A stretch of 64,000 nt of DNA from CBDDIP01 sp965229005 (GCA_965229005.1 CBDDIP010000002.1:3658001-3722000); one strand, 5' to 3'. Shown: positions 25,248 through 36,362, counted from the stretch's first letter. The notes: generated by a model from the letters alone, not told the origin. Program-made: numbers and translations.

Positions 25248-26324
25248 TCAGAACTCATGGTCGAACGAGACCTCGCCGGTGACACCGACCTGATAGGCGC
25301 TGACGGTGCGCTCGAAGAAGTTGGAGAGCTCCTGCACGTCCTGCAGCTCCATGAAGCCGAACGGGTTGCGGCTGTTGAAGCGCTTGCCCATGCCCAACCG
25401 GACCAGGCGTTGGTCGGCGACGTACTGCAGGTACTCACGCGTGTCGGTCGGCGACAGGCCGGGCACGCCGTCGCTGAGCATGTCCTCGACGAACAGCATC
25501 TCGGTGCGCACCGCATCCTCCATCATCGCCACGACCTGGGCGCGCAGCTCGTCGTCGAACAGCTCGGGCTCCTCGCGACGCACGGTGTCGATGACGGCGA
25601 AGGCGAACTCCATGTGACCGCTCTCGTCGCGGAACACCCAGTTGGTTCCGGCGGCGAGCCCGTTGAGGAGCCCCTTCGAACGAAGGAAGTAGACGTAGGC
25701 GAACGCGCCGAAGAAGAACAGGCCCTCGATGCACGCGGCGAAGCAGATCAGGTTGAGCAGGAACGTGCGCCGGTCGTCGGCGGTGCGCAGCTCGCGCAGC
25801 CCGCTGATCGAGTCCATCCAGCGGAAGCAGAACTCGGCCTTGGCGCGGATCGACGGGATGTTCTCGATCGCGTCGAACGCGGCGGCACGCTCGTCTGGAT
25901 CGGGCAGGTACGTGTCGAGCAGCGTCAGGTAGAACTGGACGTGCACGGCCTCCTCGAACAGCTGGCGGGAGAGGAAGAGGCGAGCCTCCGGCGCGTTGAT
26001 GTGCTGGTACAGGTTGAGCACCAGGTTGTTGGAGACGATCGAGTCGCCGGTCGCGAAGAACGCAACGAGACGACTGACGAGGTGGCGCTCCGCCGGCAGC
26101 AGCGTGTTGCGCAGGTCGACGAGGTCGTCGGAGAAGTCGATCTCCTCGACGGTCCAGGTGTTCTTGATCGCCTGGCGGTAGCGGTCGTAGAACTCCGGGT
26201 AGCGCATCGGTCGAAGGGTGAGGTCGAGACCCGGGTCGAGGATGGCCCGACGGGTCGGCTCTGCGGCGGGCGGCGTCGCCGGCGCAGTGGTGATCGGTTG
26301 GAGGTCGCTGGCGAGCGCGGACAT
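25248..26324 (-). CDS. nrdB: Class I ribonucleotide reductase, small (radical) subunit
   Basis: 358 residues from ATG 26324, overlapping the large-subunit TGA by one base. Diiron ligands: Asp in FATGDSIV, ExxH in FEEAVHVQFY, Glu and ExxH in RDESGHMEF. The Tyr of EAVHVQFY falls at the radical-Tyr position (His+4). The subunit houses the tyrosyl radical that starts deoxynucleotide formation in NrdA. The C-terminal tail ends GEVSFDHEF, a plausible docking peptide for NrdA. Confidence 0.93.
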   Translation of the reverse strand: MSALASDLQPITTAPATPPAAEPTRRAILDPGLDLTLRPMRYPEFYDRYRQAIKNTWTVEEIDFSDDLVDLRNTLLPAERHLVSRLVAFFATGDSIVSNNLVLNLYQHINAPEARLFLSRQLFEEAVHVQFYLTLLDTYLPDPDERAAAFDAIENIPSIRAKAEFCFRWMDSISGLRELRTADDRRTFLLNLICFAACIEGLFFFGAFAYVYFLRSKGLLNGLAAGTNWVFRDESGHMEFAFAVIDTVRREEPELFDDELRAQVVAMMEDAVRTEMLFVEDMLSDGVPGLSPTDTREYLQYVADQRLVRLGMGKRFNSRNPFGFMELQDVQELSNFFERTVSAYQVGVTGEVSFDHEF

Positions 26325-28750
26325 CAGGTGCACACCTCGCACGTGCCGGGGTTCTCCAGCGAGCAGGCGACGGCGTCAGCGTCTGCGTCGGTCGCGCTGA
26401 CGATGTCGGTGACCGTCGCCTCAGGCGTCGGCGCGGGAGCGGAGTTGGTCTGCGTGATGCGCGTCGCCGGTCGCGAGCGCAGGTAGTACGTGGTCTTCAG
26501 ACCCTGCTTCCATGCGTGGAGGTACATCGAGGAGAGCTTGCCGATCGAGGGCGACTCGACGAAGAGGTTCAGCGACTGGCTCTGATCGATGAACGCGCCC
26601 CGGTCGGCGGCCATGTCGATCAGCGACCGCATCGGGATCTCCCACGCCGTTCGGTAGAGCTCCTTCATCTCGTCGGGCACGGCGGCGATGTCCTGCACCG
26701 AGCCCTCGGCGCGCTTGATCGCGTCGCGCATGTCATCGTCCCAGAGGTCGCGAGCCTGCAGGTCGCGGACGAGGTACGAGTTGATCTGCATGAACTCACC
26801 GGACAGCGTCTCGCGCTTGAACAGGTTGGACACCTGCGGCTCGATGCACTCGTAGGCGCCGCAGATCGAAGCGATCGTCGCCGTCGGTGCGATGGCGATG
26901 AGCAGCGAGTTGCGCAGTCCGTGCTCGGCGATGCGATCACGCAACGGCTGCCAACGAGGCGCGACGGTTGGTGCGACGCCGGCGAGGTCGAACTGCAGCG
27001 CACCTCCCGCGGCGCGGGTGAGCGGATAGGCGGCGTGCGTGCCGCTCGCCTCGGCGAGCTCGCTCGATGTCCACAGCGCGTGGAAGTAGATCTCCTCGGC
27101 GATGCGCTTCGACAGGTCGCGAGCCTCCGGCGAATCGAACGGCAGGCGCAGGCGGAAGAACACGTCCTGCATGCCCATCACACCGAGGCCCACCGGGCGC
27201 CAACGCCGGTTCGACGACGCCGCTTCGTCGGTCGGGTAGAAGTTGATGTCGATGACGCGGTCGAGGTACCGCACCGCGGTGCGGACCACCTCGCCGAGGC
27301 GCTCGAAGTCGAACGCTCCGTCGTCGACGAACCTGCCCAGATTGAGGGAGCCGAGGTTGCACACCGCCGTCTCCGACGCGCTGGTCACCTCGATGATCTC
27401 GGTGCACAGGTTGGAGAGGTGCACGGTGCCCTCGACGCCGGTCTGGTTGCAGCGCTTGTTCGACGCATCCTTGAACGTCATCCAGCCGTTGCCGGTCTGC
27501 GCCAGGGTGCGCATCATCCGCGAGTACAGCTGGCGTGCGGGGACCTGACGCTCGTAGAGGTGCTGCGACTCGGCCTCGACGTAGGCCCGCTCGAACTCCT
27601 CACCGAACAGGTCGGTCAGGTGCGGCACCTTCTTCGGGTCGAACAGCGACCACGTCCAGTCCTTCTCGACGCGCTCCATGAACAGGTCGGGCACCCAGTT
27701 CGCCAGGTTGAGGTTGTGCGTGCGCCGGGCCTCGTCGCCGGTGTTGTCGCGCAGCTCGAGGAACTCCTCGATGTCGGCGTGCCAGCTCTCCAGGTAGACG
27801 CACGCCGCGCCCTTGCGCTTGCCGCCCTGGTTGACGGCGGAGACGGACGAGTCGAGCGTCTTCAGCCACGGCACGATGCCGTTCGACAGGCCGTTGGTGC
27901 CGCGGATCAGCGAGCCACGGCTGCGGATGCGGTGGAAGGCGAGGCCGATGCCGCCGGCGAACTTGGAGAGGCGGGCGACGTCCTTGTACCGGTCGTAGAC
28001 CGCTTCGAGCGTGTCCTCTGGCGAGTCGAGCAGGTAGCAGCTCGACATCTGCGGGTGGGTCGTGCCGCTGTTGAAGAGCGTCGGCGTGGCCGGCATGTAG
28101 TCGAGCGAAGAGATCAGCCGGTAGAGCTCGATCGCCTCCTCAGCGCTCGTCGCCAGTCCGCACGCGACGCGCAGGAAGAAGTACTGCGGCGTCTCGACGA
28201 CGAGGCGACCCTCGGGGTCGCGCAGGAGGTAGCGGTCGTAGACGGTGCGCAGTCCGAAGTACTCGAACAGCTGGTCGCGCTCGGTCTCGATGGCTTCATT
28301 GAGCTTGCGCGCGTTGCGGGCGACGAGCTCGGCCGTTGCGTCGGCGATGATCCCGCTGCGGTGTCCGGAGGCGACCGATTGCGAGAACGAGTGGATGTCC
28401 TGGTTGGCCACCTCCTTGTTGACGAAGGCCGACAGCAGACGCGCGGCGAGGCGGCTGTAGTTCGGCTCGAGGCTGACGAGCGCCGCCGACGTGCGGATGC
28501 TCAGCTCGTCGAGCTCCATGGTCGTCGCGCCGTCGTGGAGGCCGCTGATCGTGCGGGTGGCGACGCGCATCGGGTCGACCCCGTCGAGACCCCTCGCGGC
28601 CCTGCCGACGGCCCGCACGATCTTGGTCAGATCGACCGGTTCGAGGCCGCCGTTGCGCTTGCGGACGCGCATCGGGCTGGCCAGTCCCCACGGGGTCTCG
28701 TCACGTGTTTCGTCGCCTGTTGCCTGCGGGTTCTCTTCCGTCAACGTCAT
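26324..28750 (-). CDS. nrdA: Class I ribonucleotide reductase, large (catalytic) subunit
   Basis: 808 residues from ATG 28750, with GGAG 9 bases upstream. An ATP-cone (about 28-115, VRKRNGGLEPVDLTKIVRAV) provides allosteric activity control. The catalytic barrel includes SSCYLL, HLSNLCTEI and the MGMQDVF region. The C-terminal CSLENPGTCEVCT supplies the Cys pair that is re-reduced by thioredoxin or glutaredoxin. It reduces ribonucleotides with NrdB. Two NrdR-like boxes lie upstream. An HTH/B12-binding regulator gene is divergent, so control by dNTP status and possibly B12 is likely. Confidence 0.95.
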   Translation of the reverse strand: MTLTEENPQATGDETRDETPWGLASPMRVRKRNGGLEPVDLTKIVRAVGRAARGLDGVDPMRVATRTISGLHDGATTMELDELSIRTSAALVSLEPNYSRLAARLLSAFVNKEVANQDIHSFSQSVASGHRSGIIADATAELVARNARKLNEAIETERDQLFEYFGLRTVYDRYLLRDPEGRLVVETPQYFFLRVACGLATSAEEAIELYRLISSLDYMPATPTLFNSGTTHPQMSSCYLLDSPEDTLEAVYDRYKDVARLSKFAGGIGLAFHRIRSRGSLIRGTNGLSNGIVPWLKTLDSSVSAVNQGGKRKGAACVYLESWHADIEEFLELRDNTGDEARRTHNLNLANWVPDLFMERVEKDWTWSLFDPKKVPHLTDLFGEEFERAYVEAESQHLYERQVPARQLYSRMMRTLAQTGNGWMTFKDASNKRCNQTGVEGTVHLSNLCTEIIEVTSASETAVCNLGSLNLGRFVDDGAFDFERLGEVVRTAVRYLDRVIDINFYPTDEAASSNRRWRPVGLGVMGMQDVFFRLRLPFDSPEARDLSKRIAEEIYFHALWTSSELAEASGTHAAYPLTRAAGGALQFDLAGVAPTVAPRWQPLRDRIAEHGLRNSLLIAIAPTATIASICGAYECIEPQVSNLFKRETLSGEFMQINSYLVRDLQARDLWDDDMRDAIKRAEGSVQDIAAVPDEMKELYRTAWEIPMRSLIDMAADRGAFIDQSQSLNLFVESPSIGKLSSMYLHAWKQGLKTTYYLRSRPATRITQTNSAPAPTPEATVTDIVSATDADADAVACSLENPGTCEVCT

Positions 28751-28780
28751 CGCGATCGCTCCAATCGAGTGACCGGTCGA

Positions 28781-28796
28781 CCCCAAGATGTGGGGG
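28781..28796 (-). promoter_or_regulatory. NrdR-like box 1
   Basis: CCCCAAGATGTGGGGG keeps the core of the NrdR consensus (C-A-A-x-A-T-x-T-x-G). It lies 31 bases upstream of the nrdA start. Its AT centre is 32 bases from that of box 2, three helical turns, which is the usual NrdR arrangement. Confidence 0.65.
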
Positions 28797-28812
28797 TCGT
28801 TCCCAACCGGGC

Positions 28813-28828
28813 ACGCAGCATGTTGTGG
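28813..28828 (-). promoter_or_regulatory. NrdR-like box 2
   Basis: ACGCAGCATGTTGTGG matches the NrdR core less well (C-A-G-x-A-T-x-T-T-G). It sits 32 bases from box 1 centre to centre. The nrdR gene itself is not in this window. Confidence 0.6.
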
Positions 28829-28924
28829 GGAGCACGAACTACAGCACGGTAAGTACCTCGGTGCAACTTGCTCGATTGGGTGCTAATCGATGGTCCGCGC
28901 GCGCGTCCGGACGCTCCCGCTACG

Positions 28925-29770
28925 GTGCCCCGGGTGCCCCCCGACGACCCGGAAGCGAGCCTGAACCTGAAGCAGGCAGCGACCAAGCTGGGGGTCCACT
29001 ACATGACCGCCTACCGCTACGTGCGCCAGGGCCGGTTGCCCGCCGAGCGCGACGGCACCGCATGGCGAGTGCTGGAGCGCGACATCGCATCGTTCCTCGC
29101 CGATGACGTCCCGGTCGTCGCCGGTGATCGCACGGATTGGGCGGCGCGACTCGTCACTCCCCTGCTGGCCGGCGACGAGGCCACCGCATGGGCGCTCATC
29201 GAGCGCGCGTTGGCCAGCGGTCACGATGCCGCGTTCTGCTCGATCGACGTGATCGGCGCGGCCGTTGCGCTGATCGATCAGCAGCGAGCGGCGGGTTCGC
29301 TCGACGCGGCGCGGCAACCGTTGGCCACCGCAGTTGCGTACCGGTTGATCAGCCGGCTCGGGGCCCGGTTCCGCCGCCCGGGCCGCAGCCGCGGCTGCGT
29401 CGTGTTCGGAGCGCCGAGCGGCGAGCGACACGTGCTGCCGATCGCCATCGTCGCCGACGTGCTGCGCTTCGCCGGCTTCGACGTGCTGGAGCTCGGTGCC
29501 GACACCCCGCCCGAGGCGTTCGCTGCTGCTGCTTCTGCTGCCACCCGGTTGGTTGCCGTCGGGCTCGGCATCACGAGCATCGAGCACGTCGACGAGGCTC
29601 GGCGCACGATCGCTGCCATCCGCGCCGCGATGCCGTCCGTGCCGGTGATCGTCGGCGGCCAGGCGGTCCTCAACCCGCAGACCGCCGCCGTCCTCGACGC
29701 CGACCTGTGGGCAGAAGATGCGCGCAGCGCGGTGACCGCCATCGAATCCCTGGTTCCTGCACGCTCGTAG
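28925..29770 (+). CDS. HTH regulator with B12-binding domain (MerR/CarH-like)
   Basis: About 281 residues from GTG 28925; GTG 28934 is equally possible and TTG 28868 is the longest. An excisionase/MerR-type helix-turn-helix (LNLKQAATKLGVHYMTAYRYV) is followed by a four-helix cap, then a Rossmann B12-binding domain with GERHVLP and ADVLRFAGFDVLELGADTP. The GERH His may be the lower cobalt ligand. The W-x9-EH motif of CarH photoreceptors is absent in the cap (ARQPLATAV where EH is expected), so light sensing is doubtful. Divergent placement from nrdAB suggests control of B12-independent reductase by a B12-type ligand. Confidence 0.75.
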   Translation: MPRVPPDDPEASLNLKQAATKLGVHYMTAYRYVRQGRLPAERDGTAWRVLERDIASFLADDVPVVAGDRTDWAARLVTPLLAGDEATAWALIERALASGHDAAFCSIDVIGAAVALIDQQRAAGSLDAARQPLATAVAYRLISRLGARFRRPGRSRGCVVFGAPSGERHVLPIAIVADVLRFAGFDVLELGADTPPEAFAAAASAATRLVAVGLGITSIEHVDEARRTIAAIRAAMPSVPVIVGGQAVLNPQTAAVLDADLWAEDARSAVTAIESLVPARS

Positions 29771-29787
29771 TCCGCGAGGATCTGGGC

Positions 29788-30171
29788 ATGGGCAAGATCG
29801 TCGAGATCGTGGTCGACTGCGAGCATGCGCCGTCACTGGCACGATTCTGGTCGGAGGTGCTCGACGGCTATTCGGTGCGGGCCTACGACGACGCCGAGGT
29901 CGCTCGCCTCGGCTCGCTCGGGCTCACGCCGGACACCGACCCGATCGTGATGGTCGACGGGCCCGGACCGTCGGTGTGCTTCCAACAGGTCGATGAAACG
30001 AAGCGTTCGAAGAACCGGATGCACCTCGACGTGGGCGCCGCCGACCGCGATGCCGAAGTCGTTCGGTTGACCGCGCTCGGCGCGACGGTCCTGCAGGTGC
30101 TCGATCGATGGACGACGCTGGCCGACCCCGAGGGCAACGAATTCTGCGTGATGGATCAGCCCGTCGGCTGA
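29788..30171 (+). CDS. VOC-superfamily (glyoxalase-like) protein
   Basis: 127 residues from ATG 29788. It opens IVEIVVDCEHAPSLARFWSEVL and closes TTLADPEGNEFCVMDQP, the paired beta-alpha-beta-beta-beta pattern of small VOC proteins (Glyoxalase_6 type). Metal ligands are uncertain: the C-terminal Glu of GNEFC is present. The substrate is unknown; these proteins cover antibiotic binding, isomerases and dioxygenases. Its stop overlaps the convergent phosphotransferase gene by 16 bases. Confidence 0.75.
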   Translation: MGKIVEIVVDCEHAPSLARFWSEVLDGYSVRAYDDAEVARLGSLGLTPDTDPIVMVDGPGPSVCFQQVDETKRSKNRMHLDVGAADRDAEVVRLTALGATVLQVLDRWTTLADPEGNEFCVMDQPVG

Positions 30172-31064
30172 CTCAGCAGTTGCTCGAGCGCGTGCTGAGC
30201 CTGGCGCACAATGCCCGGGTTGGTGTCCCAGTAGTACGGGAGCGCGTTCACCGCTTGGGCCAACGCCCAGCCACGACCGCGCTCCCACGACGCATCGTCG
30301 ACGTCGAGCTCGGTGCGGAACCGCTCTCGGCTCGCGCCGGTGAACACGTTCCACGCCGGCTGCAGGTCGCACGCCGGGTCACCGACGTTGAGCCCGCCGA
30401 AGTCGATCACGGCGGAGAGGCGGCCGTCGACGACGAGCAGGTTGCCCGGGAGGAGGTCGCCGTGCACCCACACCTCGTCACCGTCCCACGTCGGTGCGTC
30501 GAGTGCGCGTTGCCACTCGCGCAGCGCTGCGGCAGCGTCGATGCGATCACGGAGCTCGGCGATGGACGCGCGCACCTGTTCGTCGCTCTCGATCAGCGGA
30601 CCACCTCGAGCGTGCTTCTGCCGTCGTGGTGCCTCTGCGGTGTCGATCCATCGCAAGGCGATGATGAACGCAGCGAGGTCACGTGCTGCTCGGTCGAGGT
30701 CGTCGATGCTGTCGTTGGCGTTCACGCCGGGCAGCCACTCGCACACCGACCAGTCGAACGGGTAGCCGTGCCCGGGAGCACCCATCGCCAGTGGCACCGG
30801 CACGGCGAGCGGCAGATGTGGAGCGAGCCTCGGCAGCCACACTGCTTCCTTCGCCGCCTGCCTCGTCGCCCATCCGATACGAGGCAAGCGAGCCGCAAGG
30901 TGATCACCGACTCGGTAGATGTCGTGATCCGTGCCGTAGGAGTCCACCAGCTCGATCGGCAGCTCCGCCCACTGCCGGAACTGGTCCGTGAGCAAGGCGC
31001 GCACGAGCGCAGGCCTCGTCTCCACCTCGTCCGCATGCATCCGAACCCGCGCCATGACTCCCAT
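30156..31064 (-). CDS. Aminoglycoside phosphotransferase (APH) family kinase
   Basis: About 302 residues from ATG 31064; ATG 31055 or 31040 are also possible. Kinase-like fold marks: WVHGDLLPGNLLV (catalytic loop, HGDxxxxN) and VIDFGGLNVGDPACDLQPAW (DFG-equivalent metal site). The APH family phosphorylates small molecules such as aminoglycosides, choline, homoserine or sugars. Resistance cannot be claimed from this alone. It is divergent from the mut operon across a palindrome-rich gap. Confidence 0.85.
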   Translation of the reverse strand: MGVMARVRMHADEVETRPALVRALLTDQFRQWAELPIELVDSYGTDHDIYRVGDHLAARLPRIGWATRQAAKEAVWLPRLAPHLPLAVPVPLAMGAPGHGYPFDWSVCEWLPGVNANDSIDDLDRAARDLAAFIIALRWIDTAEAPRRQKHARGGPLIESDEQVRASIAELRDRIDAAAALREWQRALDAPTWDGDEVWVHGDLLPGNLLVVDGRLSAVIDFGGLNVGDPACDLQPAWNVFTGASRERFRTELDVDDASWERGRGWALAQAVNALPYYWDTNPGIVRQAQHALEQLLSQPTG

Positions 31065-31102
31065 CGTCGACGCGCACCGTCGCCCGCACCAACCGATTTG
31101 AG

Positions 31103-31151
31103 CTTCTCGTTGCGTCCGGCGACCGATCGTGTCGCCCCACGCAACGAGAAG
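31103..31151 (+). repeat. 49-bp palindromic element, copy 1
   Basis: CTTCTCGTTGCGT (31103-31115) pairs with ACGCAACGAGAAG (31139-31151). Inside, GGCGAC pairs with GTCGCC around the 7-base loop CGATCGT. Two symmetrical CC/CC positions separate the stems. The element is 35/49 identical without gaps to the copy at 31330. No T-tract follows, so a terminator role is unlikely. Confidence 0.8.
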
Positions 31152-31329
31152 TCCAGTCGGTGGAAGCCCTCGAGCAGCAGGCGTGGTTCGACTCATGGCT
31201 CGAACAGCCGAACGCGACGTCGTGGGCGGCCACCGGGACAGTTACCGAAGCAGGCGCTCTTGTCGACGATTGTCTACGTGGGGCGTGGAGAATCGTCGAC
31301 AGAACCGGGGACATCGCCGGGCGAACCGG
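31152..31329. other. Non-coding gap between APH gene and mutA
   Basis: The stretch between the two 49-bp palindromes. It holds a third hairpin at 31261-31301 and a weak one at 31186-31205 (GTTCGA/TCGAAC). The mutA frame stays open through it from GTG 31160, but I see no protein homology and prefer the start at 31433. No obvious promoter was found. Confidence 0.5.
31261..31301 (+). other. Hairpin in the mutA leader
   Basis: TGTCGACGATT pairs perfectly with AATCGTCGACA. After one G/G mismatch, TCTACG pairs with CGTGGA (one G-U pair) around the loop TGGGG. The sequence differs from the 49-bp palindromes on both sides. Confidence 0.7.
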
Positions 31330-31378
31330 CTTCTCGGTGAGGATTGCGACAGGTCGTGTCGCTGGGTGCACCGAGAAG
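31330..31378 (+). repeat. 49-bp palindromic element, copy 2
   Basis: CTTCTCGGTG (31330-31339) pairs with CACCGAGAAG (31369-31378), and GCGACA pairs with TGTCGC around GGTCG. The alignment with copy 1 is gapless. The eighth pair of the outer stem is T-A in copy 1 and G-C here, a compensatory change that keeps the fold. It ends 54 bases before mutA. Confidence 0.8.
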
Positions 31379-31432
31379 GCGGCGGACGACGCGTTTCGGC
31401 TCACGGAAGGGGTGGCCGGTAACGTCCTGGCG

Positions 31433-33255
31433 ATGGGTGACGCACCGCTGAGCTTGGCCGAGGAGTTCCCGGCAGCGACGCGTGATCAGTGGCTGGCACT
31501 GGTCGCCAAGCAGCTCAAGCGGGAGCTCGGCGACGATCCCGAGGCCGTGCTCGCCAAGCTGCGCAGCACCACCTACGAGGGCATCACCATCGAGCCGTTC
31601 TACGACCCTGCGCTCGTGCCAGCGGTCGACGCGGGGTTGCCCGGCCAGGCGCCGTTCACTCGGGGCCGCACGGTGCAGGCCACCGAGGACCGGACGTGGG
31701 AGATGCGGCAGCGCATCTCGCCCGAACGAGGTCGCGGCGCCGGTGCGTACGAGCTCGAGCGCGGCGCCACCGGCCTCTTGATCGACCTGCGCGACGCCGA
31801 GACGATCGACGAGGCACTGCTCGCATCGCTCCTCGACGGCGTCTACCTCGACCTCGCCCCGATCACGTTGCAGGCGGGCGAACGCTGGGCAACTGCCGCC
31901 GAGGCGTTCATCGCTGCCGCGGGCGCGACGCAACGCGCCGCGTCCTGCCTCGGCGCCGACCCGATCGGCGAGGCGGCGTCACGCGGTGACGTCGACGGGC
32001 TCGACGAAGCGCTCGCCACTGTCGCAACATGGATCACGCGCATGCGCGCCGAGCACCCGGCCACCGCGGTCGTCGCGATCGACGGCACTCGCTTCCACGA
32101 TGCCGGCGCGTCAGATGCCGACGAGCTGGCGTATGTGATCGCCACCGTGGTCGACACCGCCCGGGCACTCGACGCGCCGCTGCAACTGTTCGCCTCGATG
32201 GAGGTGCGCGTCGCCGCCACCGCCGACCAGTTCGCCACGATCGCCAAGATCCGTGCGGTGCGCCAGCTCCTCTCGCGCGTCGCAGAAGTGCTCGGCGACA
32301 AAGAAGCATCCGGCGCCACGCGCATCCACGCGATGGAGTCGACGGCGATGCTCACGGTCTACGACCCGTGGGTCAACATGCTGCGCGGCACGATGGCCTG
32401 CTTCGCCGCAGGCGTCGCCGGCGCCGATGCGATCACCGTGCTCCCCTACGACCACCTGCTCAGCGCAGCATCCTCCGAGATCGGCCTGCGACTGGCTCGC
32501 AACACGCAGTCGGTCCTGGCCTTCGAGAGCAACCTGACCAAGGTGATCGACCCGGCCGGCGGGTCGCACTTCGTCGAGACGCTCACCGCCCAGATCGCCG
32601 ATGCCGCATGGTCCCGTTTCCAGGACGTCGAGCGCAACGGCGGCATGCGCGCCGCGATCGCCGCTGGCTCGCTGCTCGCCACCGTCGAAGCAACGGCGAC
32701 GGCACGGCAACGCAACGTCGCCACTCGACGCGATCCGCTCACCGGCGTCAGCGAGTTCCCGAACATCGACGAGCCTGCCCGCCCCGGTCTCGTGAAGATC
32801 GCCATCGCCGGACAAGGCCTGCCGACGCATCGCTTCGCCGAGGGCTTCGAGGCGCTCCGGTCACGGGTCGACGCACACGCCGAGTCCAACGGACGCCCCG
32901 CCATCTTCCTCGCCGCGATCGGCGAGCCGGCGGCCAACACCGCACGCGTGATGTTCGCCAAGAACCTGTTCGAGATCGCCGGCGTGCGGGCCATCATCGG
33001 CAACGGCGGCATCGATGCCACAGCCATCGCCAGCGAGCTCGCTTCATCGGGCACGACGCTCGCCTGCCTCTGCAGCAGCGACGAGCTCTACGCCGCACAC
33101 GCCGCCCCGGTGGCAGCGGCACTCGTCAACGCGGGCGCGACGGCGACCTACCTCGCCGGACGCCCGAAGGACTTGCCGCTCGACCTCCCGCAGATCTACG
33201 CGGGGTGCGACGTGCAGGCGACGCTCACCGAGCTGCTCGACCGGATCGGAGTGGC

Positions 33256-33259
<4 letters not shown>
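31433..33259 (+). CDS. mutA: Methylmalonyl-CoA mutase, small (beta) subunit
   Basis: 608 residues from ATG 31433 (MGDAPLSLAEEFP), the position where MutA homology usually begins; an upstream GTG at 31160 would add 91 residues encoded by hairpin DNA. The sequence follows the mutase TIM barrel (TYEGITIEPFYDP, TMACFAAGVAGADAITVLPYD, PAGGSHFVETLT) and a degenerate B12-type domain lacking DxHxxG. MutA is the non-cobalamin partner of MutB. ATGA overlap with mutB gives coupled translation. Confidence 0.93.
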
Positions 33260-35352
<2,093 letters not shown>

Positions 35353-35353
35353 C

Positions 35354-36340
35354 GTGATCGAGATCGATCGCTACGTCGACGGCGTGCGACGCGGTGATCG
35401 CGCCATGCTCGGCAAGGCCATCACACTCGTCGAGTCGCGTCGCGCCGACCACCAGGAGGCCGCGCAGGAGCTGCTCGTACAGCTGCTGCCCGATTCGGGC
35501 AAGGCGCATCGCATCGGCATCACCGGCGTGCCCGGCGCCGGCAAGTCGACGTTCATCGACGCCCTCGGCAGCTCGCTCACCGCAGGTGGGCATCGCGTCG
35601 CCGTGCTCGCGGTCGACCCGTCGTCGTCGCGCACGCAGGGCTCGATCCTCGGCGACAAGACGCGCATGCAGCGCCTGTCCGTCGACGAGCACGCGTTCAT
35701 CCGTCCCTCCCCCAGCGCCGGTGTCTTGGGTGGCGTGGCCCGCGCCACGCGAGAGGCCATCGTCATCGTCGAAGCAGCCGGTTACGACGTCGTGCTGATC
35801 GAGACCGTGGGCGTCGGCCAGTCGGAGACGGTCGTCGCCAACATGGTCGACACGTTCATGCTGCTGGCGCTGGCCCGCACCGGCGACACCCTGCAGGGCA
35901 TCAAGAAGGGCGTCATCGAGCTCGCCGACCTCCTCGTCGTCAACAAAGCCGATGGCGCGCACGTGCGCGAAGCGGAGAGCGCTGCCAGCGAGCTGCGCGC
36001 CGCACTGCACCTCGTCAACGCCGGCAGCGATGGGTGGGACCCACCCGTCCTGACGTGCAGCTCGATCGAGGGCACCGGGCTCGATGCGGTGTGGAAGCAG
36101 CTGACCAACCACCGCGACCACCTCGAGCGCACCGGCGCGCTGGCCCGCAAACGAAGCGACCAGGCTCGCCGCTGGATGTGGAGCGCGGTCGACGATCAGC
36201 TCGTGTCGCGGTTCCGCGCCACGCCCGGGGTGAAGACACTCGCCGCCGAGCTCGAAGCGAAGATCGACGCCGGAACGCTCACGCCGACTGCTGCGGCGAA
36301 GCTCCTCCTGGCCAACGACGGGTCCTTGACTTCAACCTGA
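35354..36340 (+). CDS. meaB: MeaB/ArgK-type G3E GTPase (mutase chaperone)
   Basis: 328 residues from GTG 35354, one base after the mutB stop. P-loop GVPGAGKST, switch-region DPSSSRTQGSILGDKTRM, IETVGVGQSE, and base-recognition NKADG are all present. MeaB binds methylmalonyl-CoA mutase, gates adenosylcobalamin loading and expels damaged cofactor using GTP. Older names (ArgK, LAO/AO transport kinase) do not reflect this role. Presence of the chaperone confirms that mutAB is a functional B12-dependent operon. Confidence 0.95.
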   Translation: MIEIDRYVDGVRRGDRAMLGKAITLVESRRADHQEAAQELLVQLLPDSGKAHRIGITGVPGAGKSTFIDALGSSLTAGGHRVAVLAVDPSSSRTQGSILGDKTRMQRLSVDEHAFIRPSPSAGVLGGVARATREAIVIVEAAGYDVVLIETVGVGQSETVVANMVDTFMLLALARTGDTLQGIKKGVIELADLLVVNKADGAHVREAESAASELRAALHLVNAGSDGWDPPVLTCSSIEGTGLDAVWKQLTNHRDHLERTGALARKRSDQARRWMWSAVDDQLVSRFRATPGVKTLAAELEAKIDAGTLTPTAAAKLLLANDGSLTST

Positions 36341-36362
36341 CTTGAACTGACAGGCTGGGCCC

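Noticed and set aside
28751..28924. Cobalamin riboswitch upstream of nrdA
   Set aside because: No B12-box-like conserved stretch could be found; the region is accounted for by NrdR-like boxes.
30156..31064. Aminoglycoside resistance gene
   Set aside because: The APH fold covers many small-molecule kinases, and nothing here points to an antibiotic substrate.
31160..31432. A 91-residue N-terminal extension of MutA
   Set aside because: The DNA is occupied by hairpins, and MutA homology and expected length begin at ATG 31433.
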